15,972 nucleotides of DNA, taken from assembly GCA_046304235.1 (NCBI GenBank), contig JBKCEW010000014.1:1-15972 (forward strand), read 5' to 3'. Below, piece after piece: positions 1 to 6,986 of the stretch. The position numbers and the translations under genes were made by a program. The notes under the pieces were generated by a model, which saw only the letters and a list, made by a program, of their open reading frames with translations, was not told where the DNA came from and did not search any database. The DNA is from CANHVK01 sp046304235. GTDB lineage: Bacteria; Bacteroidota; Bacteroidia; Flavobacteriales_D; Crocinitomicaceae. Numbering within the stretch: position 1 is the stretch's first letter; each line of letters starts with the position of its first letter.

Positions 1-351
1 AAGCATTAGTAACACTCCTATTAAGCCTGTAAACAAGGTAATTAAATTCAATGTTCCATGCAGGTAAAACTTTGTATTGATTATCGTCATCCGATCGTAT
101 GCAATCTTTTTAGCCAATTCCACTTCTTCTGAATTTCCAAAAACAGATAATACCGAATTCATGCTTAAAAATGACTTTTCGAGTTCTTCCAATGTCAAAG
201 GTCCGTTTAAGAAATTAATAAGTCCTGTAAATAAAGCCATTCCAATTGAAATCAAACTTAAAACACATAAAATTTTAACCGTATTTTTCTTTTTGGGCGT
301 CTCTTCAACAACCTCTACGTGTTGAATTTCTTCTTGATTTATTTCTTCCAT
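1..351 (-). CDS. Membrane protein of unknown function, partial (N-terminal 117 residues)
   Basis: An open frame starts with ATG at 351 and runs leftward off the window, so only the first 117 residues are visible. I do not recognise the family. The N-terminus is acidic (MEEINQEEIQ), followed by a short lysine patch (PKKKN, residues 19-23). A clear hydrophobic segment spans about residues 24-47, a polar stretch rich in Glu and Lys follows, and a second hydrophobic segment begins near residue 99 and continues to the window edge. This suggests an inner-membrane protein with a cytoplasmic N-terminus and at least two membrane helices. Its start lies inside the last codons of hutH, with a 13-base overlap in a different frame, so it is probably co-transcribed and translationally coupled. 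That is no evidence of a role in histidine breakdown. A rightward frame over the same bases has no family resemblance. Confidence 0.75.
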   Translation of the reverse strand, partial: MEEINQEEIQHVEVVEETPKKKNTVKILCVLSLISIGMALFTGLINFLNGPLTLEELEKSFLSMNSVLSVFGNSEEVELAKKIAYDRMTIINTKFYLHGTLNLITLFTGLIGVLLML

Positions 352-1829
352 ATCTCTTTTACAAATTGTTTGCTATCCTGAATTAACGGATGTAAATATT
401 GATCTTCTTGTACAAATGGTACGACTTTACGGTATGCCTCAAATAAGCCATGCACAGCCTCACTTGATTTTAATGGTTTTCTAAATTCGTATGCTTGTGC
501 AGCATTCAATAACTCAATACCTTGAATAGTAAAACAGTTTTCAATCACACGGTATAATTTCGTTGCAGCGTTCGCTCCCATACTCACATGATCCTCTTGT
601 CCGTTTGAAGAATCAACTGTATCACAACTTGCAGGGAAACACAATTGTTTGTTTTGACTTACAATCGAAGCACAGGTATATTGTGGAATCATAAATCCTG
701 AATTCAACCCTGGATTTGCTACTAAAAATGCTGGTAAACCTCTTGTTCCAGAAATTAATTTATACACACGTCTCTCAGAAATACTTCCCATCTCTGCCAT
801 AGCTAACGCTAAAAAGTCCATCGAAATTGCTAATGGTTGTCCGTGGAAATTCCCTGCAGAAACCACTAATTCTTCATCTGGAAAAATCGTTGGATTATCT
901 GTAACCGCATTAATTTCATTTTCTACAACACGAGCACAATGTTCAATCGCATCATAACTTGCTCCATGTACCTGTGGAATACATCTAAATGAATACGGAT
1001 CCTGTACGTGCTCTTTTGGTTGAGCTACCAACTCACTTCCAGCCAATAATTCACGCATCAACGCTGCTGCTTTGATTTGTCCTTCTTGTTTACGGATTTC
1101 GTTCACAGAAACTCCAAACGGCTCAACTCTTCCATCATACCCCTCTAATGATAACGCAGCTACATGATTGAATTGTTGCCATAATTTACGAGATGCTGCA
1201 ACCGAATAACTTGCATAACTACTCATAAATTGGGTGCCATTCAAAAGCGCTAACCCCTCTTTCGACATCAACTCTACCGGTTGAACACCAAAACGTTTTT
1301 CAATTTCCGAAGCTGGTTGTTTTTCTCCTTCAATCACTACTTCTCCTTGTCCAAAAATAGGCATCGACAAATGTGCCAACGGAGCTAAATCCCCAGAAGC
1401 ACCCAAACTACCTTGCTGATAAACAACTGGTAGTATGTTATTATTAAAAAAGAAAACCAAACGTTCTACGGTTGCTAATTGCACACCGGAATGACCGTGA
1501 GATAATCCCAATACTTTCAACAACAACATTCGTTTCACTAAATGTGATGGAACTTCCTCCCCTGCTCCACACGCATGTGACAACACCAAATTCTTTTGTA
1601 AAAGGGCTAAATCCTCATTCGGTATTACAGTATTACACAAAGAACCAAAACCTGTATTAATACCATAAATCACGCGATTCTCTTTCGCTACCACCTCATC
1701 CAAATACGCACGACATTTATTAATTTTCGCTTTTGCATTATCAGACAATTCAACCTGAAATCCTTCATTTAAAATTTCCTCTAATTGTTCCAAGGAAATC
1801 CAGTCGTTATTTATAATGTATTTTTTCAT
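339..1829 (-). CDS. hutH: Histidine ammonia-lyase
   Basis: This enzyme removes ammonia from L-histidine to give urocanate, the first step of histidine degradation, in the cytoplasm. The protein has 496 residues, close to the usual length of about 500. The Ala-Ser-Gly triad that cyclises to the MIO electrophile lies at residues 144-146 inside GSLGASGDLAPLAH. The YGINTGFG motif with the catalytic Tyr is at about 55-62, and FHGQP is conserved further on. I chose the ATG at 1829 (MKKYIINNDW); a GTG at 1850 would add seven residues but is less likely. I see no good TAnnTTTG promoter directly upstream, so expression may come from hisS through the palindrome at 1867-1942. The 3' end overlaps the next leftward gene by 13 bases. 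The other hut genes are absent nearby, apart from a possible formimidoylglutamase at 10812. Confidence 0.96.
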   Translation of the reverse strand: MKKYIINNDWISLEQLEEILNEGFQVELSDNAKAKINKCRAYLDEVVAKENRVIYGINTGFGSLCNTVIPNEDLALLQKNLVLSHACGAGEEVPSHLVKRMLLLKVLGLSHGHSGVQLATVERLVFFFNNNILPVVYQQGSLGASGDLAPLAHLSMPIFGQGEVVIEGEKQPASEIEKRFGVQPVELMSKEGLALLNGTQFMSSYASYSVAASRKLWQQFNHVAALSLEGYDGRVEPFGVSVNEIRKQEGQIKAAALMRELLAGSELVAQPKEHVQDPYSFRCIPQVHGASYDAIEHCARVVENEINAVTDNPTIFPDEELVVSAGNFHGQPLAISMDFLALAMAEMGSISERRVYKLISGTRGLPAFLVANPGLNSGFMIPQYTCASIVSQNKQLCFPASCDTVDSSNGQEDHVSMGANAATKLYRVIENCFTIQGIELLNAAQAYEFRKPLKSSEAVHGLFEAYRKVVPFVQEDQYLHPLIQDSKQFVKEIWKK

Positions 1830-1866
1830 AGTCAATCTTTTTATTTCCACCTATTATTTATTGTTT

Positions 1867-1942
1867 CCTCCCTTGAGGGAGGATTAAGGAGGGTGACCTA
1901 CTTTTTAATCTTTCACCTCCCTCAATCCCTCCTCGAGGAGGG
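1867..1942. repeat. Pair of GC-rich palindromes arranged as an inverted repeat
   Basis: The hisS-hutH gap is much richer in G and C than its surroundings. Arm 1 (1867-1896) contains CCTCCCT-TG-AGGGAGG. Arm 2 (1913-1942) contains the perfect 18-base palindrome TCCCTCCTCGAGGAGGGA at 1926-1943. The two 30-base arms are also inverted copies of each other, matching at 22 of 30 positions around a 16-base loop. Each arm can therefore fold alone, or both can form one long hairpin. Both flanking genes read leftward, so it could act as a terminator or attenuator after hisS, or be one copy of a dispersed REP-like element. Which of these applies cannot be told from one copy. Confidence 0.75.
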
Positions 1943-1950
1943 AAGTATAT

Positions 1951-3321
1951 TTATCCTCTAATCTTCATAATCAACTCCTCCACACTCACCTCTTCCTGCT
2001 CACCCGTTTCCATATTTTTTAATTGAATGATCTCGTTTTCAATTTCGTTTTCACCAACTATGGCAACGTATTTCACTTGAATATCATTCGCATATTTCAT
2101 TTGCTTCTGCATTTTCGCTTTGGTTGGATAGATTTCGCAAGAAATTCCATTTTTACGAATATCTTTTACTAATGGCAAACAATGCGTTTGTTCTGTTTCA
2201 CCGAAATTCACAAACAACACTTCCAATCCTTGCCCTACTTCTTTAGGGAACAATTCAAGTTCTGTCAAAACATCATAAATACGATCAGCGCCAAAAGAAA
2301 TCCCAACACCAGACATATTTGGCATACCAAATAAACCAGTCAAGTCATCATATCTTCCACCTCCACAAATACTTCCCATTTTTACACCATCCGCTTTCAC
2401 TTCAAAAATAGCTCCTGTATAATAATTAAGTCCACGAGCTAACGTAACATCAAAAACAATATTCGCTCTTTCTACCCCTAATTTTTCAACGGTGTCTAAT
2501 ACAAAAACCAACTCTTCAATCCCTTTTAATCCGATTTCACTCGAAACAAGGTAGTTTTTCATGATTTCAATACGCTCTTTTGTTGAACCAGATAAAGTCA
2601 ATAATGGCTTAATTTTCTCAATAGAACTTTCTGCAACTCCTTTTTCCTGTAATTCTTTGATAACCCCCTCTTCACCAATTTTATCCAATTTATCTAATGC
2701 TACTGTGATATCAATCAAACGATCAGATTCACCTGAAACTTCAGCAATTCCAGATAAAATTTTACGGTTATTGATATAGATGGTAAAAGCAGGCAATCCT
2801 AAATTTGTCAATACTTCATCAAATAATTGAACGAAATCTACTTCATACAACAACGAATCACTCCCTACCACATCGGCATCACATTGATAAAACTCTTGGT
2901 ATCTTCCGTGTTGCGGACGATCAGCACGCCAAACAGGTTGAATTTGGTAACGTTTAAAAGGAAACGAAAGGTCATTTTGATGTTGAACTACAAAACGAGC
3001 AAAGGGAACCGTTAAATCATAACGCAACGCTTTCTCAGATAATGAATTAGCAAAACGAGCTAAATTCCCCTCTTCCAATGCTTGTAAATCCGCTTTTTTC
3101 TGTTTTTCACCCGAATTTAAAATCCTAAAAATCAAACGATCTCCCTCTTCTCCATATTTACCCATCAAAGTTTGAGACAATTCAAAAGAAGGAGTTTCAA
3201 TAGGTAAAAATCCAAAATTTCTAAAAGATTGTTTTATAGTATCAAAAATGTAATTTCTTCGAGCGACTTCTAAAGGTAAAAAATCACGTGTTCCTTTCGG
3301 AATAGCCGGTTTTTGAGCCAT
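1951..3321 (-). CDS. hisS: Histidyl-tRNA synthetase
   Basis: A cytoplasmic class II aminoacyl-tRNA synthetase that charges tRNA-His with histidine. The 456-residue protein is longer than the roughly 424 residues of the E. coli enzyme, mainly through an insert near residues 70-95. Motif 2 surrounds WRADRPQHGRYQEFYQCDAD (131-150). The histidine-specific loop is ARGLNYYTG (295-303). GGGRYDDL (320-327) and motif 3, GVGISFGADR (338-347), follow. The anticodon-binding domain occupies about 366-456. The ATG start at 3321 (MAQKPAIPKGTRDFLP) fits the family's N-terminus. A TATCTTTG promoter element lies just upstream, implying a very short leader. hutH, which destroys free histidine, follows 121 bases downstream on the same strand. 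Confidence 0.98.
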   Translation of the reverse strand: MAQKPAIPKGTRDFLPLEVARRNYIFDTIKQSFRNFGFLPIETPSFELSQTLMGKYGEEGDRLIFRILNSGEKQKKADLQALEEGNLARFANSLSEKALRYDLTVPFARFVVQHQNDLSFPFKRYQIQPVWRADRPQHGRYQEFYQCDADVVGSDSLLYEVDFVQLFDEVLTNLGLPAFTIYINNRKILSGIAEVSGESDRLIDITVALDKLDKIGEEGVIKELQEKGVAESSIEKIKPLLTLSGSTKERIEIMKNYLVSSEIGLKGIEELVFVLDTVEKLGVERANIVFDVTLARGLNYYTGAIFEVKADGVKMGSICGGGRYDDLTGLFGMPNMSGVGISFGADRIYDVLTELELFPKEVGQGLEVLFVNFGETEQTHCLPLVKDIRKNGISCEIYPTKAKMQKQMKYANDIQVKYVAIVGENEIENEIIQLKNMETGEQEEVSVEELIMKIRG

Positions 3322-3337
3322 TTTTTCAAATTTTACA

Positions 3338-3345
3338 CAAAGATA
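3338..3345 (-). promoter_or_regulatory. Bacteroidota-type -7 promoter element for hisS
   Basis: On the leftward strand these bases read TATCTTTG, a perfect match to TAnnTTTG, 16 bases upstream of the hisS ATG. The best TTG for the -33 element (3369-3371) is 23 bases away, at the long end of the usual spacing. A leader of roughly 10 bases would result. Confidence 0.55.
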
Positions 3346-3424
3346 ATTAATTAATGTAACAACGAATTCAATGTAGTGATGTGTAAATGAGTAAAGCTGG
3401 AATAATTATAAAAAAGAATTTCTC

Positions 3425-4108
3425 CTAATCTTTCTTACATCTAATATATAGTGCAGATGACCAACTTTGATAAAATCCTTGTAATCTATCGGAGTTGTTT
3501 TCAAGCTTAAAAGCCCAAGGACTAAATTCAATTGTATATTTAGTTTTTTCTGCCCACCATGCCGTATTAGTTTTTAAACCTTCAAATTCACCATCGAAAT
3601 TAAAAAACCCACCACCTTTAAAAGAGAGCATAGTTTCATTTGTAACTTTTTCGTTTGGTGAATTCCAATGTATTAATCCCACTTCTTTTAAAGCTCTTCC
3701 TGCATATTTTTCACCACCAAACCCCTCAATCAAAGCCAACCATTCATCTTCTTTTGGAACATGCCATCCTGTTGGACAAACACCGCTATAAACAATCTTC
3801 TGATTGTATAGCTTACCATAAATTGTGTTAAATGTAGAATCAAAATTATAATAGGTAAACATTGGTATATCTTGATTATCTTTTAAATCTGTTTTTTTTA
3901 TTGCTTCAGTTATTTTTTGTCCATTATTTAAACTAGAAACACGTAAATTTTCTGCCATCCATTCGGTTTCACCAATCTTAACCGTTTTATAAAAATTACT
4001 ATCAATATCATAAACACCAGAACCTTGAGAAACAACATAAGAATTCAGTTTTTCTTTCTTACAACATGTAAAAAGAAACAGCAAAGGGATTAAAAATACT
4101 ATTCGCAT
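3425..4108 (-). CDS. Lipoprotein with a Fibrobacter succinogenes major paralogous (Fib_succ_major) domain
   Basis: A 227-residue predicted lipoprotein. The start at 4108 gives a classic lipoprotein signal, MRIVFLIPLLFLFTCC, with Cys15 or Cys16 as the lipidation site and lysines following. An upstream in-frame start (4162) would bury this signal and is unlikely. The rest matches the Fib_succ_major pattern: KIGETEWMAENLRV (44-57), a YGKLYN segment (97-102), CPTGWHVPKEDEW (111-123), an AGRALKE stretch (136-142), GGGF (165-168), WWAEK (184-188) and a terminal IRCKKD. Such proteins are abundant on Bacteroidota surfaces, but their function is unsettled; binding to glycans or other surface ligands is only a suggestion. 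It is the sole gene of its unit, with its own divergent promoter at 4123-4152, and hisS has a separate promoter downstream. Confidence 0.88.
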   Translation of the reverse strand: MRIVFLIPLLFLFTCCKKEKLNSYVVSQGSGVYDIDSNFYKTVKIGETEWMAENLRVSSLNNGQKITEAIKKTDLKDNQDIPMFTYYNFDSTFNTIYGKLYNQKIVYSGVCPTGWHVPKEDEWLALIEGFGGEKYAGRALKEVGLIHWNSPNEKVTNETMLSFKGGGFFNFDGEFEGLKTNTAWWAEKTKYTIEFSPWAFKLENNSDRLQGFYQSWSSALYIRCKKD

Positions 4109-4122
4109 ACTTTTTTTTATTT

Positions 4123-4152
4123 CAAAAATAAACTTGAAAGACTTAAAATCAA
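4123..4152 (-). promoter_or_regulatory. Promoter for the Fib_succ_major lipoprotein gene
   Basis: On the leftward strand TTG (4150-4152) is followed after 19 bases by TATTTTTG (4123-4130). This matches the TTG-N17-23-TAnnTTTG promoter of Flavobacteria and lies 15 bases upstream of the chosen ATG at 4108. Confidence 0.55.
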
Positions 4153-4155
4153 TGA

Positions 4156-4184
4156 TTGACAAGGTTATTTTTTATTTAAATTTG
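4156..4184 (+). promoter_or_regulatory. Promoter for the ACMSD-U32-ferredoxin operon
   Basis: TTG (4156-4158) and TAAATTTG (4177-4184) are 18 bases apart, matching the Flavobacteria promoter consensus. The predicted start of transcription lies about 10-15 bases before the ATG at 4202. The -33 element is only three bases from that of the divergent lipoprotein promoter, so the two face away back to back. Confidence 0.6.
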
Positions 4185-4201
4185 CATTCAAAATACTGAT
4201 T

Positions 4202-5209
4202 ATGTTGAAAATTGATATGCACTCCCACATCATCCCTAGAGAATTGCCTGATTGGCATAATAAATTTGGGTATGGTGATTTCATTTACTTAAAACACAAC
4301 GAAGACAAAACTGCTGATATGATGCAGGGTGGTAAATTCTTCCGTCGTATCGAAGAAAATTGTTGGGATGAAAATTTCCGTATCACGGAATATGCAGATT
4401 TTTCAACTACCGTTCAAGTGGTTTGTACAATTCCTGTTTTGTTTTCCTATTGGGCAAAACCTGCAGACTGTTTAGAATCTTCTAAGTTTTTAAATGATCA
4501 CATAGCTGATTTAGTGGCTCGTTACCCTAAAAATTACATCGGTTTAGGAACAATTCCTATGCAAGATGTAGATACGGCCATCCAAGAGTTAAGAAGATGC
4601 AAAGAGATTGGATTGGTTGGTGTTCAAATTGGTAGTAACATCAATGATAAAAACCTTGGTGAACCTGAATTCTTCCCGATTTTTGAAGCGATGCAAGAAT
4701 TAGACATGGCTGTAATGATTCACCCTTGGCAAATGATGGGGGAAGATAGCATGAAAAAATATTGGTTGCCATGGTTGGTGGGTATGCCGGCTGAAACTTC
4801 TCGTGCTGCTTGCTCTATGGTTTTCAGCGGATTGTTTGATAAATTACCCAATTTAAGAGTATGTTTTTCTCATGCTGGTGGTTCTTTCTTACCAACGATT
4901 GGTCGTATTGAACACGGATTCAATTGCCGTCCAGATTTAGTTGCGATTGACAATCCAAACAATCCTAGAAATTACATTGGTAAATTTTGGGTAGATAGCA
5001 TTACACACGATATTGATTTCTTGAAATACATCTTAAACATGCAAGGAAGTAAGAAAATCTGTTTTGGTACTGATTATCCTTTTCCTTTAGGTGATTTGGA
5101 AATTGGTAAATTCATTGAAGACAGTGACTTATCAAAAGAGGTGCAAGAAGATTTATTTCACAACGCTACCTTAGAATGGTTGAAATTAGAGAAAAATCAG
5201 TTTGTTTAA
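4202..5209 (+). CDS. Amidohydrolase, 2-amino-3-carboxymuconate-6-semialdehyde decarboxylase (ACMSD) type
   Basis: This is a metal-dependent decarboxylase of the amidohydrolase-2 family. ACMSD converts 2-amino-3-carboxymuconate 6-semialdehyde to 2-aminomuconate semialdehyde in the kynurenine/3-hydroxyanthranilate route, diverting it from quinolinate and NAD synthesis. The 335 residues match the family length. Zinc-binding residues are visible: His7 and His9 (MHSH), His174 (IHPW), and Asp291 (FGTDYPFPLG), with His224 in SHAGG. Long stretches resemble animal ACMSD, for example FSYWAKP (81-87) and YWLPWLVGMPAET (187-199). Bacterial counterparts are called NbaD. It is the first gene of a tight operon: one base separates its stop from the next ATG. 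No other kynurenine-pathway gene lies in the window, so a related substrate cannot be excluded. Confidence 0.9.
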   Translation: MLKIDMHSHIIPRELPDWHNKFGYGDFIYLKHNEDKTADMMQGGKFFRRIEENCWDENFRITEYADFSTTVQVVCTIPVLFSYWAKPADCLESSKFLNDHIADLVARYPKNYIGLGTIPMQDVDTAIQELRRCKEIGLVGVQIGSNINDKNLGEPEFFPIFEAMQELDMAVMIHPWQMMGEDSMKKYWLPWLVGMPAETSRAACSMVFSGLFDKLPNLRVCFSHAGGSFLPTIGRIEHGFNCRPDLVAIDNPNNPRNYIGKFWVDSITHDIDFLKYILNMQGSKKICFGTDYPFPLGDLEIGKFIEDSDLSKEVQEDLFHNATLEWLKLEKNQFV

Positions 5210-5210
5210 A

Positions 5211-6449
5211 ATGAGAGCAAAAACAATAGAATTAATGGCTCCCGCTGGAAATTTTGAATCCTTACAATCAGCGATTCAAGCAGGAGCAAATTCTGTATAT
5301 TTTGGTGTAGAACAACTCAACATGAGAACGAAATCTACCCATAATTTCACTATCGATGATTTAGCTGAAATTGTATCTCGTTGTTCTGAAAATAATGTTA
5401 AGAGTTATTTAACTCTGAATACTATTCTATACGATCATGATATCCAATTAATGAAACGCATTGTTGATTCTGCAAAAGAAGCTGGAATTAGTGCGGTTAT
5501 TGCATCAGATCACGCTGTACTGAATTATGCTAAAAAAATCGGTCAAACGGTTCATATCTCTACACAATGTAATATCACAAATATTGATTCTGTAGAATTT
5601 TACGCAAATTTCGCAGATGTGATGGTGCTATCAAGAGAATTAAGTTTGTTACAGGTTGAAACAATCAATAAAGAAATTCAACGAAGAGAAATCACTGGTC
5701 CTTCAGGTGAATTAATCAGAACTGAAATTTTTGGCCATGGTGCATTATGTATGGCTGTTTCTGGAAAATGTTATTTGAGTTTACATAGTAATTATTCTTC
5801 GGCAAACAGAGGTGCTTGTGTTCAAAATTGTAGAAAAAGTTATATTGTTACAGACAAAGAAACGGGGTACGAATTAGAAGTTGACAATGAATACATTATG
5901 TCAGCAAAAGATTTATGTACCATCGATTTCTTAGATAAAATCATAGATGCTGGAGTTTCAGTATTAAAAATAGAAGGAAGAGGAAGAAGCGCTGACTATG
6001 TTTACGTTACAACTAAATGTTATCGTGAAGCGATAGATTCAATTATAGACGATACTTACTCTCAAGAAAAAGTAATTGAATGGAAAGAACAGCTTGCTAC
6101 CGTTTTCAATCGTGGATTTTGGGATGGTTATTACCTTGGCAAATTAATGGGTGAATGGAATGATTCTGATGGTTCTAAAGCAACAAAACGAAAAGTATAT
6201 GTTGCGAAAGGTAGAAAATTCTATGATGAGGTTGGTGCTGGCGAATTTTTAATGGAAGCACAAGACTTGAAAGTTGGTGATGAAATTTGTATTACTGGTC
6301 CTACAACAGGTATTATTTTCTCAACAATTTCAGAGTTAAGAGAAGAAAACAAATCGGTAGATATTGTTAAAAGAGGGGCTCTTTTCACTATCAAAACTCC
6401 TGAAAAAATTCGTCCTTCCGATAAATTATACAAATTCGTTGAAGCATAA
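5211..6449 (+). CDS. Peptidase U32 family protein, probable tRNA U34 hydroxylation enzyme (TrhP/YegQ/YrrO-like)
   Basis: A 412-residue protein starting MRAKTIELMAPAGN. The ATG at 5211 is preferred over an in-frame TTG at 5202 that overlaps the previous stop. It carries the full U32 signature around EIFGHGALCMAVSGKCYLS (172-190). Four cysteines (180, 187, 203, 207) are spaced as in family members thought to hold an Fe-S cluster. SAKDL (231-235) and LKIEGRGRS (252-260) are also typical, and a C-terminal U32 barrel-like domain occupies about 328-412. Despite the name, E. coli YegQ (TrhP) and B. subtilis YrrN/YrrO are needed for 5-hydroxyuridine at tRNA position 34, and RlhA for 5-hydroxycytidine in 23S rRNA, using prephenate. 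A ferredoxin two bases downstream supports the tRNA role. The exact RNA target is inferred; protease activity is unlikely. Confidence 0.85.
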   Translation: MRAKTIELMAPAGNFESLQSAIQAGANSVYFGVEQLNMRTKSTHNFTIDDLAEIVSRCSENNVKSYLTLNTILYDHDIQLMKRIVDSAKEAGISAVIASDHAVLNYAKKIGQTVHISTQCNITNIDSVEFYANFADVMVLSRELSLLQVETINKEIQRREITGPSGELIRTEIFGHGALCMAVSGKCYLSLHSNYSSANRGACVQNCRKSYIVTDKETGYELEVDNEYIMSAKDLCTIDFLDKIIDAGVSVLKIEGRGRSADYVYVTTKCYREAIDSIIDDTYSQEKVIEWKEQLATVFNRGFWDGYYLGKLMGEWNDSDGSKATKRKVYVAKGRKFYDEVGAGEFLMEAQDLKVGDEICITGPTTGIIFSTISELREENKSVDIVKRGALFTIKTPEKIRPSDKLYKFVEA

Positions 6450-6451
6450 AA

Positions 6452-6682
6452 ATGGTTCGAATTACACAATTAAGAGCTAAATGTATTGGTTGTAACGCAT
6501 GCGTTGAGGCGGATAAATACCGATGGAGAGTTTCTAAAAAAGATGGAAAATGTACTTTGATTGGTGGTACAGAAAAAAAAGGTTGGTATACAGTTTTAGT
6601 GGAAGACGATGAGTATGAAGCGAACTTAATTGCTAGCAAACATTGCCCAGTAAATATTATTAAAATAGAAAAGGTGTCTTAA
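6452..6682 (+). CDS. Single-cluster [4Fe-4S] ferredoxin
   Basis: A 76-residue soluble electron carrier. The first three cluster ligands are Cys11, Cys14 and Cys17 (CIGCNAC) and the fourth is Cys65 in HCPV near the C-terminus, giving one [4Fe-4S] cluster. Cys34 is probably not a ligand. The middle (residues 20-60) is a non-cluster segment replacing the second cluster motif of two-cluster ferredoxins. The ATG lies two bases after the stop of the U32 gene, so the two are almost surely co-translated. E. coli needs the ferredoxin YfhL together with YegQ for 5-hydroxyuridine, which suggests this protein is the electron donor of the U32 enzyme. A terminator overlaps the last codons and ends the operon. 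Confidence 0.88.
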   Translation: MVRITQLRAKCIGCNACVEADKYRWRVSKKDGKCTLIGGTEKKGWYTVLVEDDEYEANLIASKHCPVNIIKIEKVS

Positions 6683-6703
6683 CTGGACACCTTCTTATTT
6701 ATT
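6671..6703 (+). terminator. Rho-independent terminator of the ACMSD-U32-ferredoxin operon
   Basis: AAGGTGTC (6671-6678) and GACACCTT (6686-6693) form a perfect 8-base-pair stem with a 7-base loop, followed by a T-rich run. The left arm and loop include the last codons and the TAA of the ferredoxin gene. Confidence 0.8.
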
Positions 6704-6721
6704 AACAAACAGGATTAGAAA

Positions 6722-6982
6722 TTATTCACTTCTTGTATTTGAGTTACTCTTTTCCAAATCCTGTTCTTTTTTGTCCATTTTAATTTCCTCTGTTCTACCC
6801 GGCTTTAATTCATCTTTTTTTAATGTCTTAATTCGATTAGAAATCGTATTTTTTGTTTCAATAGTAGGCTTTTTTTCTACTGATTGAATATTATTTGCTT
6901 TAGAATCATCACTTTTTGACGCCAAGTTAGACGATGAACACGATAATAAAAATAATGATATTGAAAATAAAACTAATTTCAT
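6722..6982 (-). CDS. Small charged lipoprotein of unknown function
   Basis: An 86-residue predicted lipoprotein. The start at 6982 gives a short basic end, a hydrophobic core and the lipobox in MKLVLFSISLFLLSC, with Cys15 followed by serines. An upstream in-frame start (7054) would lie within ftsY and spoil the signal. After Cys15 the chain is low in complexity and strongly charged, rich in Lys, Glu, Asp, Ser, Thr and Asn, with no cysteines, no hydrophobic core and probably no fixed fold. I do not recognise a family. It starts four bases after the ftsY stop, so it is co-transcribed with the SRP receptor gene; whether this is functional is unknown. A fast-evolving envelope-tethered peptide is all the sequence supports. 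Confidence 0.7.
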   Translation of the reverse strand: MKLVLFSISLFLLSCSSSNLASKSDDSKANNIQSVEKKPTIETKNTISNRIKTLKKDELKPGRTEEIKMDKKEQDLEKSNSNTRSE

Positions 6983-6986
6983 GATT

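Noticed and set aside
1830..1850. Seven-residue N-terminal extension of HutH from the GTG at 1850.
   Set aside because: The ATG at 1829 gives a normal-length protein, and the extension has no family support.
3495..3791. Rightward open frame of 98 codons opposite the Fib_succ_major lipoprotein gene.
   Set aside because: It lies wholly antisense to a gene with clear family motifs and has no recognisable features of its own.
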